Source of the DNA: Candidatus Bathyarchaeota archaeon
GTDB lineage: Archaea > Thermoproteota > Bathyarchaeia > Bathyarchaeales > Bathycorpusculaceae
Length of the DNA: 64,000 bases
Direction of reading: 5' to 3'
NCBI GenBank assembly: GCA_026014545.1
Contig: JAOZIH010000005.1
Location: 48,358 to 112,357, forward strand
Both the position numbers and the translations under genes were made by a program. This document shows, in pieces, positions 42,842-52,209 of the stretch (its first letter is position 1; the number at the start of each line of letters is the position of its first letter). The notes beneath the pieces are model-generated. The model was not told the origin of the DNA, did not search any database, and saw only the letters and a list, made by a program, of their open reading frames with translations.

Positions 42842-43423
42842 ATGGCCTACAAGTACATAGCTGAGGCATGGTCTAAGCCAGAGGAGTCCTTCGTAGACGA
42901 GATTATGCAGCAGAGGCTCGTTGAATGGCGAAAGCAGCCTGCTATTGTTCGCATAGAGAAGCCTACGCGTCTTGACCGCGCCCGAAAACTTGGCTACAAA
43001 GCCAAGCAAGGCTTCGTGGTTGTGCGTGCCCGCGTTAGAAGAGGCGGATTACGGAAGCAGCGTCCCAGATCTGGAAGGCGTCCAAAGCGCATGGGTGTTG
43101 CCAAATTTAAGCCGGCTAAAAGCTTACGGTTGATTGCTGAAGAGCGTGCAGCCCGCAAGTTTCCAAACTTGGAAGTGCTGAACAGCTACTGGGTCGGCGA
43201 AGACGGCCGCTCAAAATGGTTTGAAGTGATTCTTGTAGACCCGAATCATCCTGTGATAAAGGCTGACAAGGACGTGAACTGGATAATTGAGAAGCAGCAC
43301 AAGCGTCGTGTTTTCCGAAGCCTAACAAGCGCTGGCAAGAAGGTCAGGAGTTTGCGTAGAAAAGGCAAGGGCGCCGAGAAGGTTAGACCCAGCAAGCGCA
43401 AAGGAGCAAAAGGTGAGCAGTAG
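42842..43423 (+). CDS. rpl15e: large ribosomal subunit protein eL15
   Basis: [44 protein letters not shown] and [20 protein letters not shown] identify eL15. GAGGTG precedes ATG 42842. Followed directly by eL13. Confidence 0.97.
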   Translation: MAYKYIAEAWSKPEESFVDEIMQQRLVEWRKQPAIVRIEKPTRLDRARKLGYKAKQGFVVVRARVRRGGLRKQRPRSGRRPKRMGVAKFKPAKSLRLIAEERAARKFPNLEVLNSYWVGEDGRSKWFEVILVDPNHPVIKADKDVNWIIEKQHKRRVFRSLTSAGKKVRSLRRKGKGAEKVRPSKRKGAKGEQ

Positions 43424-43424
43424 A

Positions 43425-43688
43425 ATGCATCATGTAAAACCACAAATTCTCAAGCCAAATGGGCGGCAGCGAAGCGGCAGAGGCTTCAGCATCGAAGAGC
43501 TTAAGAAAGCAGGCTTAAACATAGCAGAAGCGAAAAAGTTGAAGATACCTGTAGATAAGCGAAGAAAAACTGCTCATGAGCATAATGTCAACGTTTTAAC
43601 GGCTTACGTGGAAAAGAAGAAAGCCGAATCCAAACCAAAAGCTAAACCTGCCGCGCAGGCGCAGTCAAAGAAAAAGGCTAAAAGCTGA
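43425..43688 (+). CDS. rpl13e: large ribosomal subunit protein eL13
   Basis: [42 protein letters not shown] core (about 16-55) identifies eL13, found in TACK-type archaea and eukaryotes but not in most Euryarchaeota. A Lys/Ala tail follows. ATG 43425 is one base after the eL15 stop with GGTG at 43412-43415; GTG 43413 is less likely. Confidence 0.9.
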   Translation: MHHVKPQILKPNGRQRSGRGFSIEELKKAGLNIAEAKKLKIPVDKRRKTAHEHNVNVLTAYVEKKKAESKPKAKPAAQAQSKKKAKS

Positions 43689-43717
43689 AACCGCCCATAA
43701 AAAGAAGCGGTGCCCCC

Positions 43718-44164
43718 GTGAATTCTAAACTTCCCATAGGCTACATAACTATACGCGCTTTTGCTCATGCCACCGAAGACCCCGAAAAAGTTCTGACGGC
43801 AATACGGAATACACTGCCAAAAGAACTCGGCGAAAACGCGGTTTTTCAAAAAACAAGCCTAACAGGGCATCATAAAAACCCCATTATTCTTTTTGAAACC
43901 AAACTTGCCGATAGACAGCGGCTGCCCATTGTTCTGCAGAAAATTGCTGCGGGTTTAAGTGCCTTAGATAAGGAGAAATTGGCTCAAGAGATACGGCTGC
44001 ATGTGGAGAAGCAGAACCTTTACTTAAGGTTCAACAAGCAATCTGCATATCAAGGCGAGTTAAGACTTTCTTCAAGCGACCCCATACACTTCAGAATTCA
44101 CTTTAGGAATAAGACGCCCAGCGAGATAATGGAGATTTGCAGAAACGCAGGTATGCTTCCATGA
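43718..44164 (+). CDS. PF01877-type (DUF54) RNA-binding protein
   Basis: IRAFAHATEDPEKVLTAIRN, LTGHHKNPIILFETKLADR and LYLRFNKQSAYQGEL are the blocks of the PF01877 archaeal RNA-binding family, often found near exosome and RNase P genes. GTG 43718 follows GGTG. Its stop overlaps rnp3 in ATGA. Confidence 0.9.
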   Translation: MNSKLPIGYITIRAFAHATEDPEKVLTAIRNTLPKELGENAVFQKTSLTGHHKNPIILFETKLADRQRLPIVLQKIAAGLSALDKEKLAQEIRLHVEKQNLYLRFNKQSAYQGELRLSSSDPIHFRIHFRNKTPSEIMEICRNAGMLP

Positions 44165-44895
44165 GAAAAATCTTCGCAGATTTGCACCTGCGCCTAAACG
44201 TGAAAGATCAGGCCGCAACCTCGAGGATGATAACCAAAGCTGCGTCTCTTGGTTACCGCCTAATTGCTGTTCCTCTTCCGCCTGAAATTTCGGAGAATGA
44301 AATCGCACAGTTAAAGGCTGTTTGCAGCGGAGTAAAGATAGATTTCGCCTCACGAGTGGACCTGCGACCGAAAACGCCGAATGAGCTTTTGCGGGCGCTA
44401 CGGCGGTTAAGGCGAAAATTCGAAGTTATTTGCGTGAACTGCGAGAACAAGCAGGTGGCGCGGCAGGCTGCGAAGGATAGGCGCGTTGACTTGCTGAATT
44501 TTTCTTCATTGGATTTTCGTAAAAGATTCTTTGATAATGCCGAAGCAGAATTAGCCAGTAGTAGCTTGGCAGCATTAGAGATTGACGTACGCCCCTTACT
44601 TGTCTTGGAAGGTGCTTCCAGAATTAGGCTTCTTTCAAATTTGCGTCGAGAGGTTGCTGTGGCTAGGGAATTTCATGTTCCAATTGTGATCTCAAGCGGA
44701 GTTTCCGAGGAGAAACTGCTTAGGAAACCGCGCGAGATGGCTGCGCTCGCGTTTCTTTTCGGTTTAGATGAGCCGACTGCGCTGAAAGCGGTTGTGGAGG
44801 AGCCGGCGGCTATTGTGAAGCGCAACCGTGAAAAGTTAAGTCCCAGGTTTGTGGCGGAAGGAATACGAGTAATCAAGGAAGGGAAAGACTCTTGA
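44161..44895 (+). CDS. rnp3: RNase P protein component 3 (Rpp30)
   Basis: TIM-barrel subunit that pairs with Pop5 to support RNase P catalysis. FADLHLRLNVKDQAATSRMI, SLGYRLIAVPLPPE, DLLNFSSLDFRKRFFD and a C-terminal EGIRVIKEGKDS. Start ATG 44161. Confidence 0.93.
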   Translation: MRKIFADLHLRLNVKDQAATSRMITKAASLGYRLIAVPLPPEISENEIAQLKAVCSGVKIDFASRVDLRPKTPNELLRALRRLRRKFEVICVNCENKQVARQAAKDRRVDLLNFSSLDFRKRFFDNAEAELASSSLAALEIDVRPLLVLEGASRIRLLSNLRREVAVAREFHVPIVISSGVSEEKLLRKPREMAALAFLFGLDEPTALKAVVEEPAAIVKRNREKLSPRFVAEGIRVIKEGKDS

Positions 44896-45206
44896 AACGT
44901 GTTAAACGGCGCTATTTAGCTTTGCAGGTTGATTCTGACGGAGTGCCCAGCCAGAAAGAGCTCATGGATGCCATTTGGAACGCTGTGGCAAAGCTCTATG
45001 GCGAAGTTGGTGCAAGCCAGACAAGCCTGTCGCTTATCGAGTATTATGCGGAAAAGAAAGTGGCAGTAATTCGAACGGCACATGCGACAGTAAATTTGGT
45101 TAGGGCTTCTTTAGCTTCGATTACAGCTGTTGCGGGTAAAGAGACAGCGGTGCATGTTTTGGGTGTTTCTGGTACTATTAAGGCGTTACGAAAGAAGTTT
45201 TTATGA
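44892..45206 (+). CDS. rnp2: RNase P protein component 2 (Pop5)
   Basis: 104-residue ferredoxin-like protein; RRYLALQVDSDGVPSQKELM and AVIRTAHATVNLVRASLASI are typical. TTG 44892 overlaps rnp3 by 4 bases, matching the physical Rpp30-Pop5 pair. Confidence 0.92.
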   Translation: MKRVKRRYLALQVDSDGVPSQKELMDAIWNAVAKLYGEVGASQTSLSLIEYYAEKKVAVIRTAHATVNLVRASLASITAVAGKETAVHVLGVSGTIKALRKKFL

Positions 45207-45253
45207 TATTTCTGTATTTTCATAAAGTAAACTTTTTTATAGTAATAAGTAAA

Positions 45254-45280
45254 AATAACGTAAATTAGAGTAACGTTATT
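45254..45280. promoter_or_regulatory. inverted repeat upstream of the DRE-TIM enzyme
   Basis: AATAACGT (45254-45261) and ACGTTATT (45273-45280) are perfect 8-base arms 11 bases apart, in the 183-base gap before 45390. Candidate operator. Confidence 0.45.
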
Positions 45281-45389
45281 TGCTGAACAAATTATCAAAT
45301 AATATACAGAAAACTTTATCAATGACTATAATGCGTAATCTTAAGAGATTAAAGATAGAAACAGGATAACTAAACAGAGCTGTGCAAAA

Positions 45390-46601
45390 ATGAAGCTAGA
45401 AGATTTTTACTTCAAAATGTCCCTAAAAACCGAGCCTATACTTGATGACACCACGCTACGCGACGGCATTCAAATGCCCGGATTAGCCGTTAAACCCAAA
45501 GATGCTGCTCAAATTGCGCAGCTTTTAAGCGAGATAGGTGTGGAGAGAATAGAGCTTTTCCATTATCAAAAACCCGACAAGAAAGCCGCTAAACTAATCC
45601 AAAAAATGGGTCTCGGCATTAGGGTGGCCGGATGGTGCCGCGCCGTCAAAGAAGACATTGATAGCGCCATCGAATGCGGCTTCAACGAAGTGGGCATTTC
45701 ACATCCGGTTTCAGACATACACTTTAAGGCAAAATGGCCTGACAAGACAAGAGAGCAGCTGTTGGCGAATGTTGTTGAAGTGGTGGAGTATGCGGCTAAG
45801 ACACATGGGCTGCGAACTTTTGTCCACGGCGAAGACAGCATGAGAGCTGACTGGAACTTTGAAAAAGAATTTATTAATGCTGTAGCGCAGGCTGGCGCCG
45901 AATGCTACCGTATCTGCGACACTGTTGGCATAGGGCTTTCAGACCCCAATGCGCCTTTGCCCAACGGCATTCCAGCTAAAGTGAAGGCGATTAAAAAAGA
46001 AACGAAAATTCCAGCCATCGAAATTCATGCGCATGACGATTTTGGCAATGCCGTGGAAAACACTATGGCTGCGATTCGCGCTGCATCAGGGGTATGGGAC
46101 AAGGTTTACGCGAGCACAACATTCCTTGGAATAGGCGAACGAGCAGGCAACGCCGAGACAGAAAAAGTTCTCTTGAACCTCTATCTTCAGTACGGTGTCA
46201 AAAAGTTTGAGGGCAAAACCTTCAAGCTTAAGCAGACAGCAGACTTCATCGGCAAAGTAACTGGCTACGTGGTTCCACCCAATAAAGCGATAGTCGGTGA
46301 TTACGGTTTCGCGCATGAGTCAGGGATTCACACGCACGGCGTCCTAAATGATCCGTGGACGTATGAGCCTTATCCACCTGAGCTTGTGGGTAATACGCGG
46401 CGCTTAACCATAGGAAAGCAGTCGGGGAAAGGCATAATCCGGCACAAGATAATTGAGATCACAGGGAAAACGCCGAGCGATGAGGAATTAATGAATGTTG
46501 TAGCAAAGGTTAAGGAAATTTACGCAAACGGCCGGCGTTCTTCGCTGAAAGAAGAAGAATTCAAAAAGATACTACGTACATTTAACCTGCTTCAGGAATG
46601 A
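45390..46601 (+). CDS. DRE-TIM metallolyase: isopropylmalate/homocitrate synthase-like
   Basis: Claisen-type acyl-CoA condensing family. Metal and substrate motif LDDTTLRDGIQMPG (DTTLRDG), helix E, metal ligands HAHDDFGNAVENT, and GIGERAGNAE. The C-terminal HESGIHTHGVLNDP block matches homocitrate/isopropylmalate synthases, but the long LeuA allosteric domain is missing (403 residues). Homocitrate, citramalate or related activity cannot be chosen from sequence alone. Monocistronic, with an inverted repeat upstream. Confidence 0.88.
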   Translation: MKLEDFYFKMSLKTEPILDDTTLRDGIQMPGLAVKPKDAAQIAQLLSEIGVERIELFHYQKPDKKAAKLIQKMGLGIRVAGWCRAVKEDIDSAIECGFNEVGISHPVSDIHFKAKWPDKTREQLLANVVEVVEYAAKTHGLRTFVHGEDSMRADWNFEKEFINAVAQAGAECYRICDTVGIGLSDPNAPLPNGIPAKVKAIKKETKIPAIEIHAHDDFGNAVENTMAAIRAASGVWDKVYASTTFLGIGERAGNAETEKVLLNLYLQYGVKKFEGKTFKLKQTADFIGKVTGYVVPPNKAIVGDYGFAHESGIHTHGVLNDPWTYEPYPPELVGNTRRLTIGKQSGKGIIRHKIIEITGKTPSDEELMNVVAKVKEIYANGRRSSLKEEEFKKILRTFNLLQE

Positions 46602-46608
46602 CGCATCT

Positions 46609-46630
46609 CTTTTTTTTAACATAAAAAAAG
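46609..46630. terminator. two-way T-rich terminator
   Basis: CTTTTTTTT-AACAT-AAAAAAAG gives a T run on both strands between the convergent genes ending at 46601 and 46644. Confidence 0.55.
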
Positions 46631-46643
46631 GTGCTGGGCACGT

Positions 46644-47807
46644 TTATAAGAGGTGTCTTGCTATGCTTACGAGACGTGGCTTTCGCATCAGCACTTTCGC
46701 TAAGACGGAAAGCTTTGCGCCTCTCGTGAAGTCGATTATGTCTTCAGGCTTAAGCGCGTCAACCAAATCATTCAAATCGGAGTCAGATAGCTTCTCTAAA
46801 GTTTCTCGCAGCTTTTCTACCTTCTTCAGGTGATTTCCTCTTTCCTTCCACCAAAGCTCATTGAACTTTGAAAGCGCAGTTTTTGAGACATCATTCTTTT
46901 TTAGGCATTCAGTGATGACATCGGCGGCCATCTGCCCAGATATGACAGCTTCTTTAATGCCTCCGCCATGAATTGGGTTGACATGATTTGCCGCTTCTCC
47001 GCAGAGCACAAAACCGTTGGCGACCATGTTTTCCACCATTCCGCCTACGGGAACGCAGCCAGCGTTAACTTCTAGAATGGAGCCTTTGCCTATTTCCGGA
47101 TGCAGCTTCAGAAACTCGTCCATGTAGGCTTTCGGCTTCTTCTCTTGTGGAATAATGCCGAGGCCAACGTTTGCTCTATGCTCACCTTTCGGGAAAACCC
47201 AGACGTAGCCTCTGGGCGCTAGCACACTTGACAGGTAAATGTGAATAAGGTCAGGAACAACATCCACATTCGCCATTTCATACTGTATGCAGGAATCTAC
47301 GAGGTTCACCTTTGAGAATACGCCTAACGCTTTAGTCCGCAGAGGTGATTCTGCACCCGTGGCGCAAACGATGACTTTTGCTTTTTCTTCGAATTCGTTG
47401 CCTAGGAACTCGCCTTTAACGCCGACGAAATAGCCCCGTGAATCACGTATTAGGTCAGAAATAAACGTGTTAGCCTGCACCGTGGCGCCTGCTTTAACGG
47501 CCTCTTCAGCAAGCCATTTATCAAACACTTTCCGCTCAAGCACAAAACCGCCCTCGGATAATATGGCGTCAAGGTATCTGCCGTCAGGCGCGTAAAGCCG
47601 GGCGCCCCTGATTTTCTGCGCGATGCACTTGTCCGGGATCTTCCCCAGCAATCGCTGAGAGGACTCGCTTATGCCTTCTCCGCAACGCTTCGGCGCGCCA
47701 ATCTCCGCTCGCTTATCAAACACTTTAACGGAGAAACCGTTTTCAGCCAGCCGCTTCGCGCATGAAACGCCTGCTGGGCCAGCACCAATTACTATGACGT
47801 CATTCAT
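46644..47807 (-). CDS. geranylgeranyl reductase-family flavoprotein
   Basis: FAD enzyme that saturates the isoprenoid chains of archaeal lipids. Dinucleotide motif VIGAGPAGVSCAKRL (about 5-19), GAPKRCGEGIS, and the FAD-site GEAANHVNPIHGGGIKEAV. C-terminal helical region as in digeranylgeranylglycerophospholipid reductase. ATG 47807 overlaps the stop of an upstream ferredoxin (ATGA), a probable electron donor. Confidence 0.93.
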   Translation of the reverse strand: MNDVIVIGAGPAGVSCAKRLAENGFSVKVFDKRAEIGAPKRCGEGISESSQRLLGKIPDKCIAQKIRGARLYAPDGRYLDAILSEGGFVLERKVFDKWLAEEAVKAGATVQANTFISDLIRDSRGYFVGVKGEFLGNEFEEKAKVIVCATGAESPLRTKALGVFSKVNLVDSCIQYEMANVDVVPDLIHIYLSSVLAPRGYVWVFPKGEHRANVGLGIIPQEKKPKAYMDEFLKLHPEIGKGSILEVNAGCVPVGGMVENMVANGFVLCGEAANHVNPIHGGGIKEAVISGQMAADVITECLKKNDVSKTALSKFNELWWKERGNHLKKVEKLRETLEKLSDSDLNDLVDALKPEDIIDFTRGAKLSVLAKVLMRKPRLVSIARHLL

Positions 47808-47980
47808 TGTTTGATCACCTTTATGGCTTCAACTGGGCACGCTTTCGCACATACGCCGCACAGCGTACACAGCGCCATGTCATGGACAATGTTGTCTCGT
47901 AATTCTAACGCAGCGGTTGGGCAGACAGAGACGCAGCCGCCGCATCTGAGACAGAGCTTGCTGTTTATGCTCCAAGCCAT
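47804..47980 (-). CDS. 2[4Fe-4S] ferredoxin
   Basis: 58 residues from ATG 47980. Two cluster motifs: CLRCGGCVSVCP (C10, C13, C16, C20) and CTLCGVCAKACP (C38, C41, C44, C48). Its stop overlaps the start of geranylgeranyl reductase, so the two are translated together. In Methanosarcina a neighbouring ferredoxin is known to donate electrons to this reductase; the same job is likely here. Confidence 0.95.
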   Translation of the reverse strand: MAWSINSKLCLRCGGCVSVCPTAALELRDNIVHDMALCTLCGVCAKACPVEAIKVIKQ

Positions 47981-48006
47981 GAAGCCATCAACCTTTGTGA
48001 TGTATT

Positions 48007-48025
48007 TTGTATATCTTGTTGTATA
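48007..48025. promoter_or_regulatory. two TTGTATA repeats in a divergent promoter
   Basis: TTGTATA at 48007-48013 and 48019-48025, 12 bases apart, between the ferredoxin-reductase operon and the HxlR-like gene. Candidate binding site for that regulator, overlapping the promoters. Confidence 0.4.
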
Positions 48026-48078
48026 AGTAAATCCTTATAAATTATGAAGTAAGCTAATCCACACCAAGTGTGAACAGC

Positions 48079-48507
48079 ATGGCTACGCAATTGCCGCTTA
48101 GCGCGGAATTCCGCAAACTCGTGGAAGCGCGACTGGAGCAGACGCTTAAGGGTATAGAGGACACACTTAACCAGATACTTGAGAAGCAAAAGATGTCTCC
48201 TCAGGAATTGAAAGAAGAGCTGAAAAGCCTTGAAGAAAGCTTTACTGTCCTATTTCAGAAGTGGAACCTCGAAATCCTCTATACATTGTTCTTTAAAACT
48301 GCTGTCAGCTTCAGTGAATTTAAGAAGACTCTCGGGATAAACTCGCGCACCTTATCTGATAAGCTTAAGTTGCTAAAGGCATACGGCTACATTGACCGCG
48401 CTGTTGAAGCTGGACCACCGCTGAGAGTGGAGTATGCACTAACGGAGAAGGGAAGAAACACTGTGCTTCTCGCTTTGCCTCTTCTGTACTACGCCAGCGC
48501 CACTTGA
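48079..48507 (+). CDS. HxlR-like winged-helix regulator
   Basis: An N-terminal helical segment (LVEARLEQTLKGIEDTLNQIL) precedes an HxlR-type winged helix: WNLEILYTLFFKTAVSFSEF, INSRTLSDKLKLLKAYGYID, VEYALTEKGRNTV. No cysteine or ligand motif points to a signal. It is divergent from the ferredoxin/reductase operon and may regulate it. ATG 48079 preferred; GTG 48070 possible. Confidence 0.85.
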   Translation: MATQLPLSAEFRKLVEARLEQTLKGIEDTLNQILEKQKMSPQELKEELKSLEESFTVLFQKWNLEILYTLFFKTAVSFSEFKKTLGINSRTLSDKLKLLKAYGYIDRAVEAGPPLRVEYALTEKGRNTVLLALPLLYYASAT

Positions 48508-48539
48508 GTCATATAAACCTCGTTACCGCTGCTTGATGC

Positions 48540-49034
48540 CTATTTAGCGCCTTTCAGCAAGGGCACCTTCGTCGTTTCCTTTACGGTTTCAAAAACCATG
48601 CAGGTAAGCGTCTTCTCAAGACCTTTTATAAGCCGCAGCTTATCAACAACAAATTTCCCAATAGCTTCCACGTTTTCCGCTCTAAGCTTTATCAGCAAGT
48701 CCCAGTCGCCCGTGATTATATGCACTTCTTGAACTTCTGGGAACTTGGCGATTTCTTCCGCTACAGCGCGCTGAGAGACAGGGCTGTCGTCTGCTTTTGC
48801 ACGGTAGGAAACTGATGCTAAGATGAACGCAGTGGTGTTTATGCCTAGCTTTTCTGCCGCCAACATTGCCCGGTATTCACGTATGATGCCCAATTCTTCT
48901 AGGCGTTTTGTCTTGGCGAAGACGGTGGTTATTGGCGCATTTACCCGTTGTGCGATTTGTCTAGCGGTGAGTTTGCTGTTCTCCTGCAGTATCGCCAATA
49001 TGGCCAAGTCTTTTTCATCAAGTTTTATGCTCAT
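48540..49034 (-). CDS. Lrp/AsnC-family regulator
   Basis: N-terminal HTH (LDEKDLAILAILQENSKLTARQIAQRV) and C-terminal RAM ligand domain (FPEVQEVHIITGDWDLLIKLRAENVEAI). Divergent from asparagine synthetase with a perfect palindrome between them, so it probably controls asnA, itself or both in response to an amino acid. Confidence 0.93.
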   Translation of the reverse strand: MSIKLDEKDLAILAILQENSKLTARQIAQRVNAPITTVFAKTKRLEELGIIREYRAMLAAEKLGINTTAFILASVSYRAKADDSPVSQRAVAEEIAKFPEVQEVHIITGDWDLLIKLRAENVEAIGKFVVDKLRLIKGLEKTLTCMVFETVKETTKVPLLKGAK

Positions 49035-49077
49035 AATTGTAATAATTATAATTATGTGGTATAAAAGCTTGTAGTTT

Positions 49078-49092
49078 TTGGAAAATTTCCAA
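49078..49092. promoter_or_regulatory. 15-base palindrome, probable Lrp operator
   Basis: TTGGAAAATTTCCAA is perfect around a central A. It lies 6 bases upstream of an ATTATAAAAA box (49099-49108) of the asparagine synthetase gene. A second AT-rich symmetric run (TAATTGTAATAATTATAATTA) at 49034-49054 covers the regulator's own start region. Confidence 0.65.
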
Positions 49093-49167
49093 TAGATATT
49101 ATAAAAAATTTATTACACACGAATTGCATTTGCCTTTTCAATAATTACGCATGCAGAGAGGAAAAAC

Positions 49168-50154
49168 TTGGCAAGCAAGCAATTTACAATTCAAGACAGA
49201 GAAGTAATAGAATTGCCTAAGCCGTTAGACCAACTTTCCAACAGCGAGCTTGAACGAAAATCCTGCATAGGCAGAGTAATGACCTACACGCTTAGAAGCC
49301 TTACGAACCAGCTTGTGGACAGAGGCTTCCAGTGGCTGCTGCCTGTTGCGCTTTCGCAATCTACAGATCCACTGTGGCCCGACCCTGGCGCGTCAATTGA
49401 GAAACGCGTAGAAGTGGATATCTATGGAAAAACGGTCCGGACAACAACAAGCATGATAATCCACAAGCTAATTGCGGCGTCGCTGGTTTATCAGAAACTA
49501 TTCATTTTATCTCCAAACATACGCATAGAAAAAGCGGAGCGTGCTTACACGGGAAAGCACATCTACGAGTTTACACAGCTCGATTTCGAAGTAAGAGATG
49601 CATCCTCAAAGGACGTAATGCGCACCGTAGAGGACGTAATCTGCAATTTGCTGACACAACTTAAACGCGACATGAAAGAGGAGCTAACCGCGCTTTGCAG
49701 ATGTGATACACTGACTTTGCCGAAAAAGCCATTCAAAGTTTATGATAGGGCAGAGCTGGAAGCCAAGTACGGTGCATGCTGGGAAGAGGCCATTTCAAAG
49801 GAAATCAGCGAGCCAGTGTGGATTACGAATATTCCACGCGAATTTTACGACTTTGAGGATTTCAAAACTGGCAAATGGGACAACTATGACCTGTTTATGC
49901 CGCAATTCGGAGAAGTACTCTCCGGCGCCAAGAGGGAATGGGATTACGAGAAGATACTTAAGAAAATAGAACGAGACAAAGTTAACAAATCCAACTATGC
50001 ATTATTGCTAAAGTTGGCGAAAGAGGGCAAGCTGAAACCCAGCGCTGGCGGCGGCATCGGCATAGAACGTTTAGTAGGCTGGATAAGCGGCGTAAAGCAT
50101 ATTGCTGAGACACAACCGTTTCCAAGGGTTCCAGGAACAGTTTACGAGTTATAA
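49168..50154 (+). CDS. archaeal asparagine synthetase related to AsnRS
   Basis: Class II aminoacyl-tRNA-synthetase core without the anticodon-binding domain, 328 residues. Motif 2-like EKAERAYTGKHIYEFTQLDFEV and motif 3 GGGIGIERLVGWISG. This is the AS-AR form known from Pyrococcus abyssi that makes asparagine from aspartate. TTG 49168 has GAGAGG upstream. pckG follows 10 bases later. Confidence 0.88.
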   Translation: MASKQFTIQDREVIELPKPLDQLSNSELERKSCIGRVMTYTLRSLTNQLVDRGFQWLLPVALSQSTDPLWPDPGASIEKRVEVDIYGKTVRTTTSMIIHKLIAASLVYQKLFILSPNIRIEKAERAYTGKHIYEFTQLDFEVRDASSKDVMRTVEDVICNLLTQLKRDMKEELTALCRCDTLTLPKKPFKVYDRAELEAKYGACWEEAISKEISEPVWITNIPREFYDFEDFKTGKWDNYDLFMPQFGEVLSGAKREWDYEKILKKIERDKVNKSNYALLLKLAKEGKLKPSAGGGIGIERLVGWISGVKHIAETQPFPRVPGTVYEL

Positions 50155-50164
50155 GTGATCTAGG

Positions 50165-52045
50165 ATGAATGGGTATCTTGAAGCACTACAAGCAAAAATG
50201 AGTGATGCTGACTTTCAAAAATTAGCTGCAATACCTCACACCAAAGTTCACGAATTCATTGCGAAGGCTAGCGACCTCTGCAACTGCGCGAAGATTTTCA
50301 TCTGCAATGATTCTGCTGAAGACATAGCCTACATTCGACAGAAAGCCATTGAAACCGGAGAAGAAAAAGTTTTGGCTATGCCGGGGCATACCGTCCACTT
50401 TGACGGCATACACGACCAGGGACGCGACCGAGAAGCTACCAAGTATCTTGTGCCCAAAGGCGTAACCCTAAGCAAAGCCCTCAACCAAATCGACCGGCAA
50501 GAGGGCTTAGCTGAAGTAAAAAGCCTACTCAGAGACTCAATGACAGGGCGCACAATGATTGTCCGCTTCATTTCTTTGGGACCGCCAAATTCTGTATTCA
50601 CCGTCTTAGGTTTACAGTGCACCGATTCATGGTATGTTGCACACTCTGAAAGCTTACTGTACCGACCTGGCTACGAAGTTTTCCGCAATGCAGATCCCAG
50701 CCAAGAGATTCTGCGTGTCCTTCACTCAGCTGGAAAACTTAACGAGAACATGGTCAGCGTCGAGCACGAAAAGAAAAGAATTTACATTGACCACATGGAC
50801 AACACCATCTACAGCGTCAACACCCAATACGCAGGCAACTCAGTGGGCTTCAAGAAACTCGCCTTCCGCCTAGCTATCCGCAAAGCAGACCGCGAGGGCT
50901 GGCTAGCTGAGCACATGATGATAATGGGTGTGCATGGTCCAGGCGGGCGCAAAACCTACTTCTCTGGAGCGTTTCCCAGCGCCTGCGGTAAAACCTCTAC
51001 GGCGATGTTGCCTGGAGAAACTATAGTTGGCGACGATATTGCTTACCTACGGGACATTGGCGGTGTAGCCCGCGCCGTGAATGTGGAATGCGGGATTTTC
51101 GGCATCATCCAAAACATCAATCCTACAGACGACGCATTGATTTATAAGGTGCTTACAAGCCCAGGCGAAGTTATTTTCTCCAACGTGCTGGTTAAGGATG
51201 GCAAGCCATACTGGCTGGGCATGGGCTGCGAATTACCAAAGGACGGCGTCAACTTCTCAGGCGAATGGTACGAGGGCAAAAAGGATGAGCAAGGCAATCC
51301 TATCCCGCCAGCGCACAAGAACGCTCGCTATACGGTATCGCTTAGGGCGCTGGAAAATTGTGATCCTGAACTTGATAATCCAATGGGTGTGGAGTTAGGC
51401 GGCATAATGTATGGTGGACGCGACTCGAAAGCATATGTTCCTGTTCAGCAAAGCTTCAGCTGGGAACATGGAATCATCGCCTATGGCGCATCATTAGAAA
51501 CTGAAACGACCTATGCGATACTGGGGCAGGAAGGTGTGCCAGAAATCAACATGATGAGCATTCAAGACTTCATCTCCATACCGCTGGGACAGAACATTCG
51601 CAATAACTTGGAGTTTGGAAGGAAACTCAAAAAAGCGCCTATCATCTTTGGCGTTAACTATTTCCTGCGTGACAAAGATAATGGTAAATTCTTGAATACC
51701 CCTAGCGACAAGCATGTGTGGGTAAAATGGATGGAGCTACGTGTCCACGGCGAAGCGGGTGCGATAAGGGCGCCTACAGGACTTATACCAAAATACGACG
51801 ATCTGCGCAGACTCTTCAAGAAAGTGCTGAATAAAGACTACGCAGAAGAGGATTACGTTAAACAATTCACCATCCGCGTCCCTGAAAATTTAGCCAAGAT
51901 TGAGCGTGTACAGCGGTTCTACCAAGAGAACGTCTCGGATACGCCGTCAGAGCTCTTTGAGATACTTGACCAGCAGCGGCAACGATTAGTTGAGGCTAGG
52001 AAACGCTTCGGCGACTATATACCACCAGAAAGCTTTGAATGGTAA
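50165..52045 (+). CDS. pckG: phosphoenolpyruvate carboxykinase (GTP)
   Basis: Converts oxaloacetate and GTP to PEP and CO2 in gluconeogenesis. The P-loop is FPSACGKTS with GPGGRKTYFSGA just before it; the metal site is GDDIAYLRD; NTP site PWGVN-like block is replaced by the MGVELGGIMYGGRDSKAYVP region typical of the GTP class. 626 residues is normal. Probably co-transcribed with the asparagine synthetase. Confidence 0.95.
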   Translation: MNGYLEALQAKMSDADFQKLAAIPHTKVHEFIAKASDLCNCAKIFICNDSAEDIAYIRQKAIETGEEKVLAMPGHTVHFDGIHDQGRDREATKYLVPKGVTLSKALNQIDRQEGLAEVKSLLRDSMTGRTMIVRFISLGPPNSVFTVLGLQCTDSWYVAHSESLLYRPGYEVFRNADPSQEILRVLHSAGKLNENMVSVEHEKKRIYIDHMDNTIYSVNTQYAGNSVGFKKLAFRLAIRKADREGWLAEHMMIMGVHGPGGRKTYFSGAFPSACGKTSTAMLPGETIVGDDIAYLRDIGGVARAVNVECGIFGIIQNINPTDDALIYKVLTSPGEVIFSNVLVKDGKPYWLGMGCELPKDGVNFSGEWYEGKKDEQGNPIPPAHKNARYTVSLRALENCDPELDNPMGVELGGIMYGGRDSKAYVPVQQSFSWEHGIIAYGASLETETTYAILGQEGVPEINMMSIQDFISIPLGQNIRNNLEFGRKLKKAPIIFGVNYFLRDKDNGKFLNTPSDKHVWVKWMELRVHGEAGAIRAPTGLIPKYDDLRRLFKKVLNKDYAEEDYVKQFTIRVPENLAKIERVQRFYQENVSDTPSELFEILDQQRQRLVEARKRFGDYIPPESFEW

Positions 52046-52209
52046 AAGCACATTTAGCACAGAGCGTTCAGCTTTGAAGGCTGGCGATGTGCATATCAAT
52101 TCTTATTTGTTCTGAATAAATGGCAAGAGTTCTGGTAAGGTTAAATAGCTTTTATGGCATAACGCATTAGAAAACTATGCAGGCTTCACGTGAAGAGAGG
52201 GAGTAAAAA

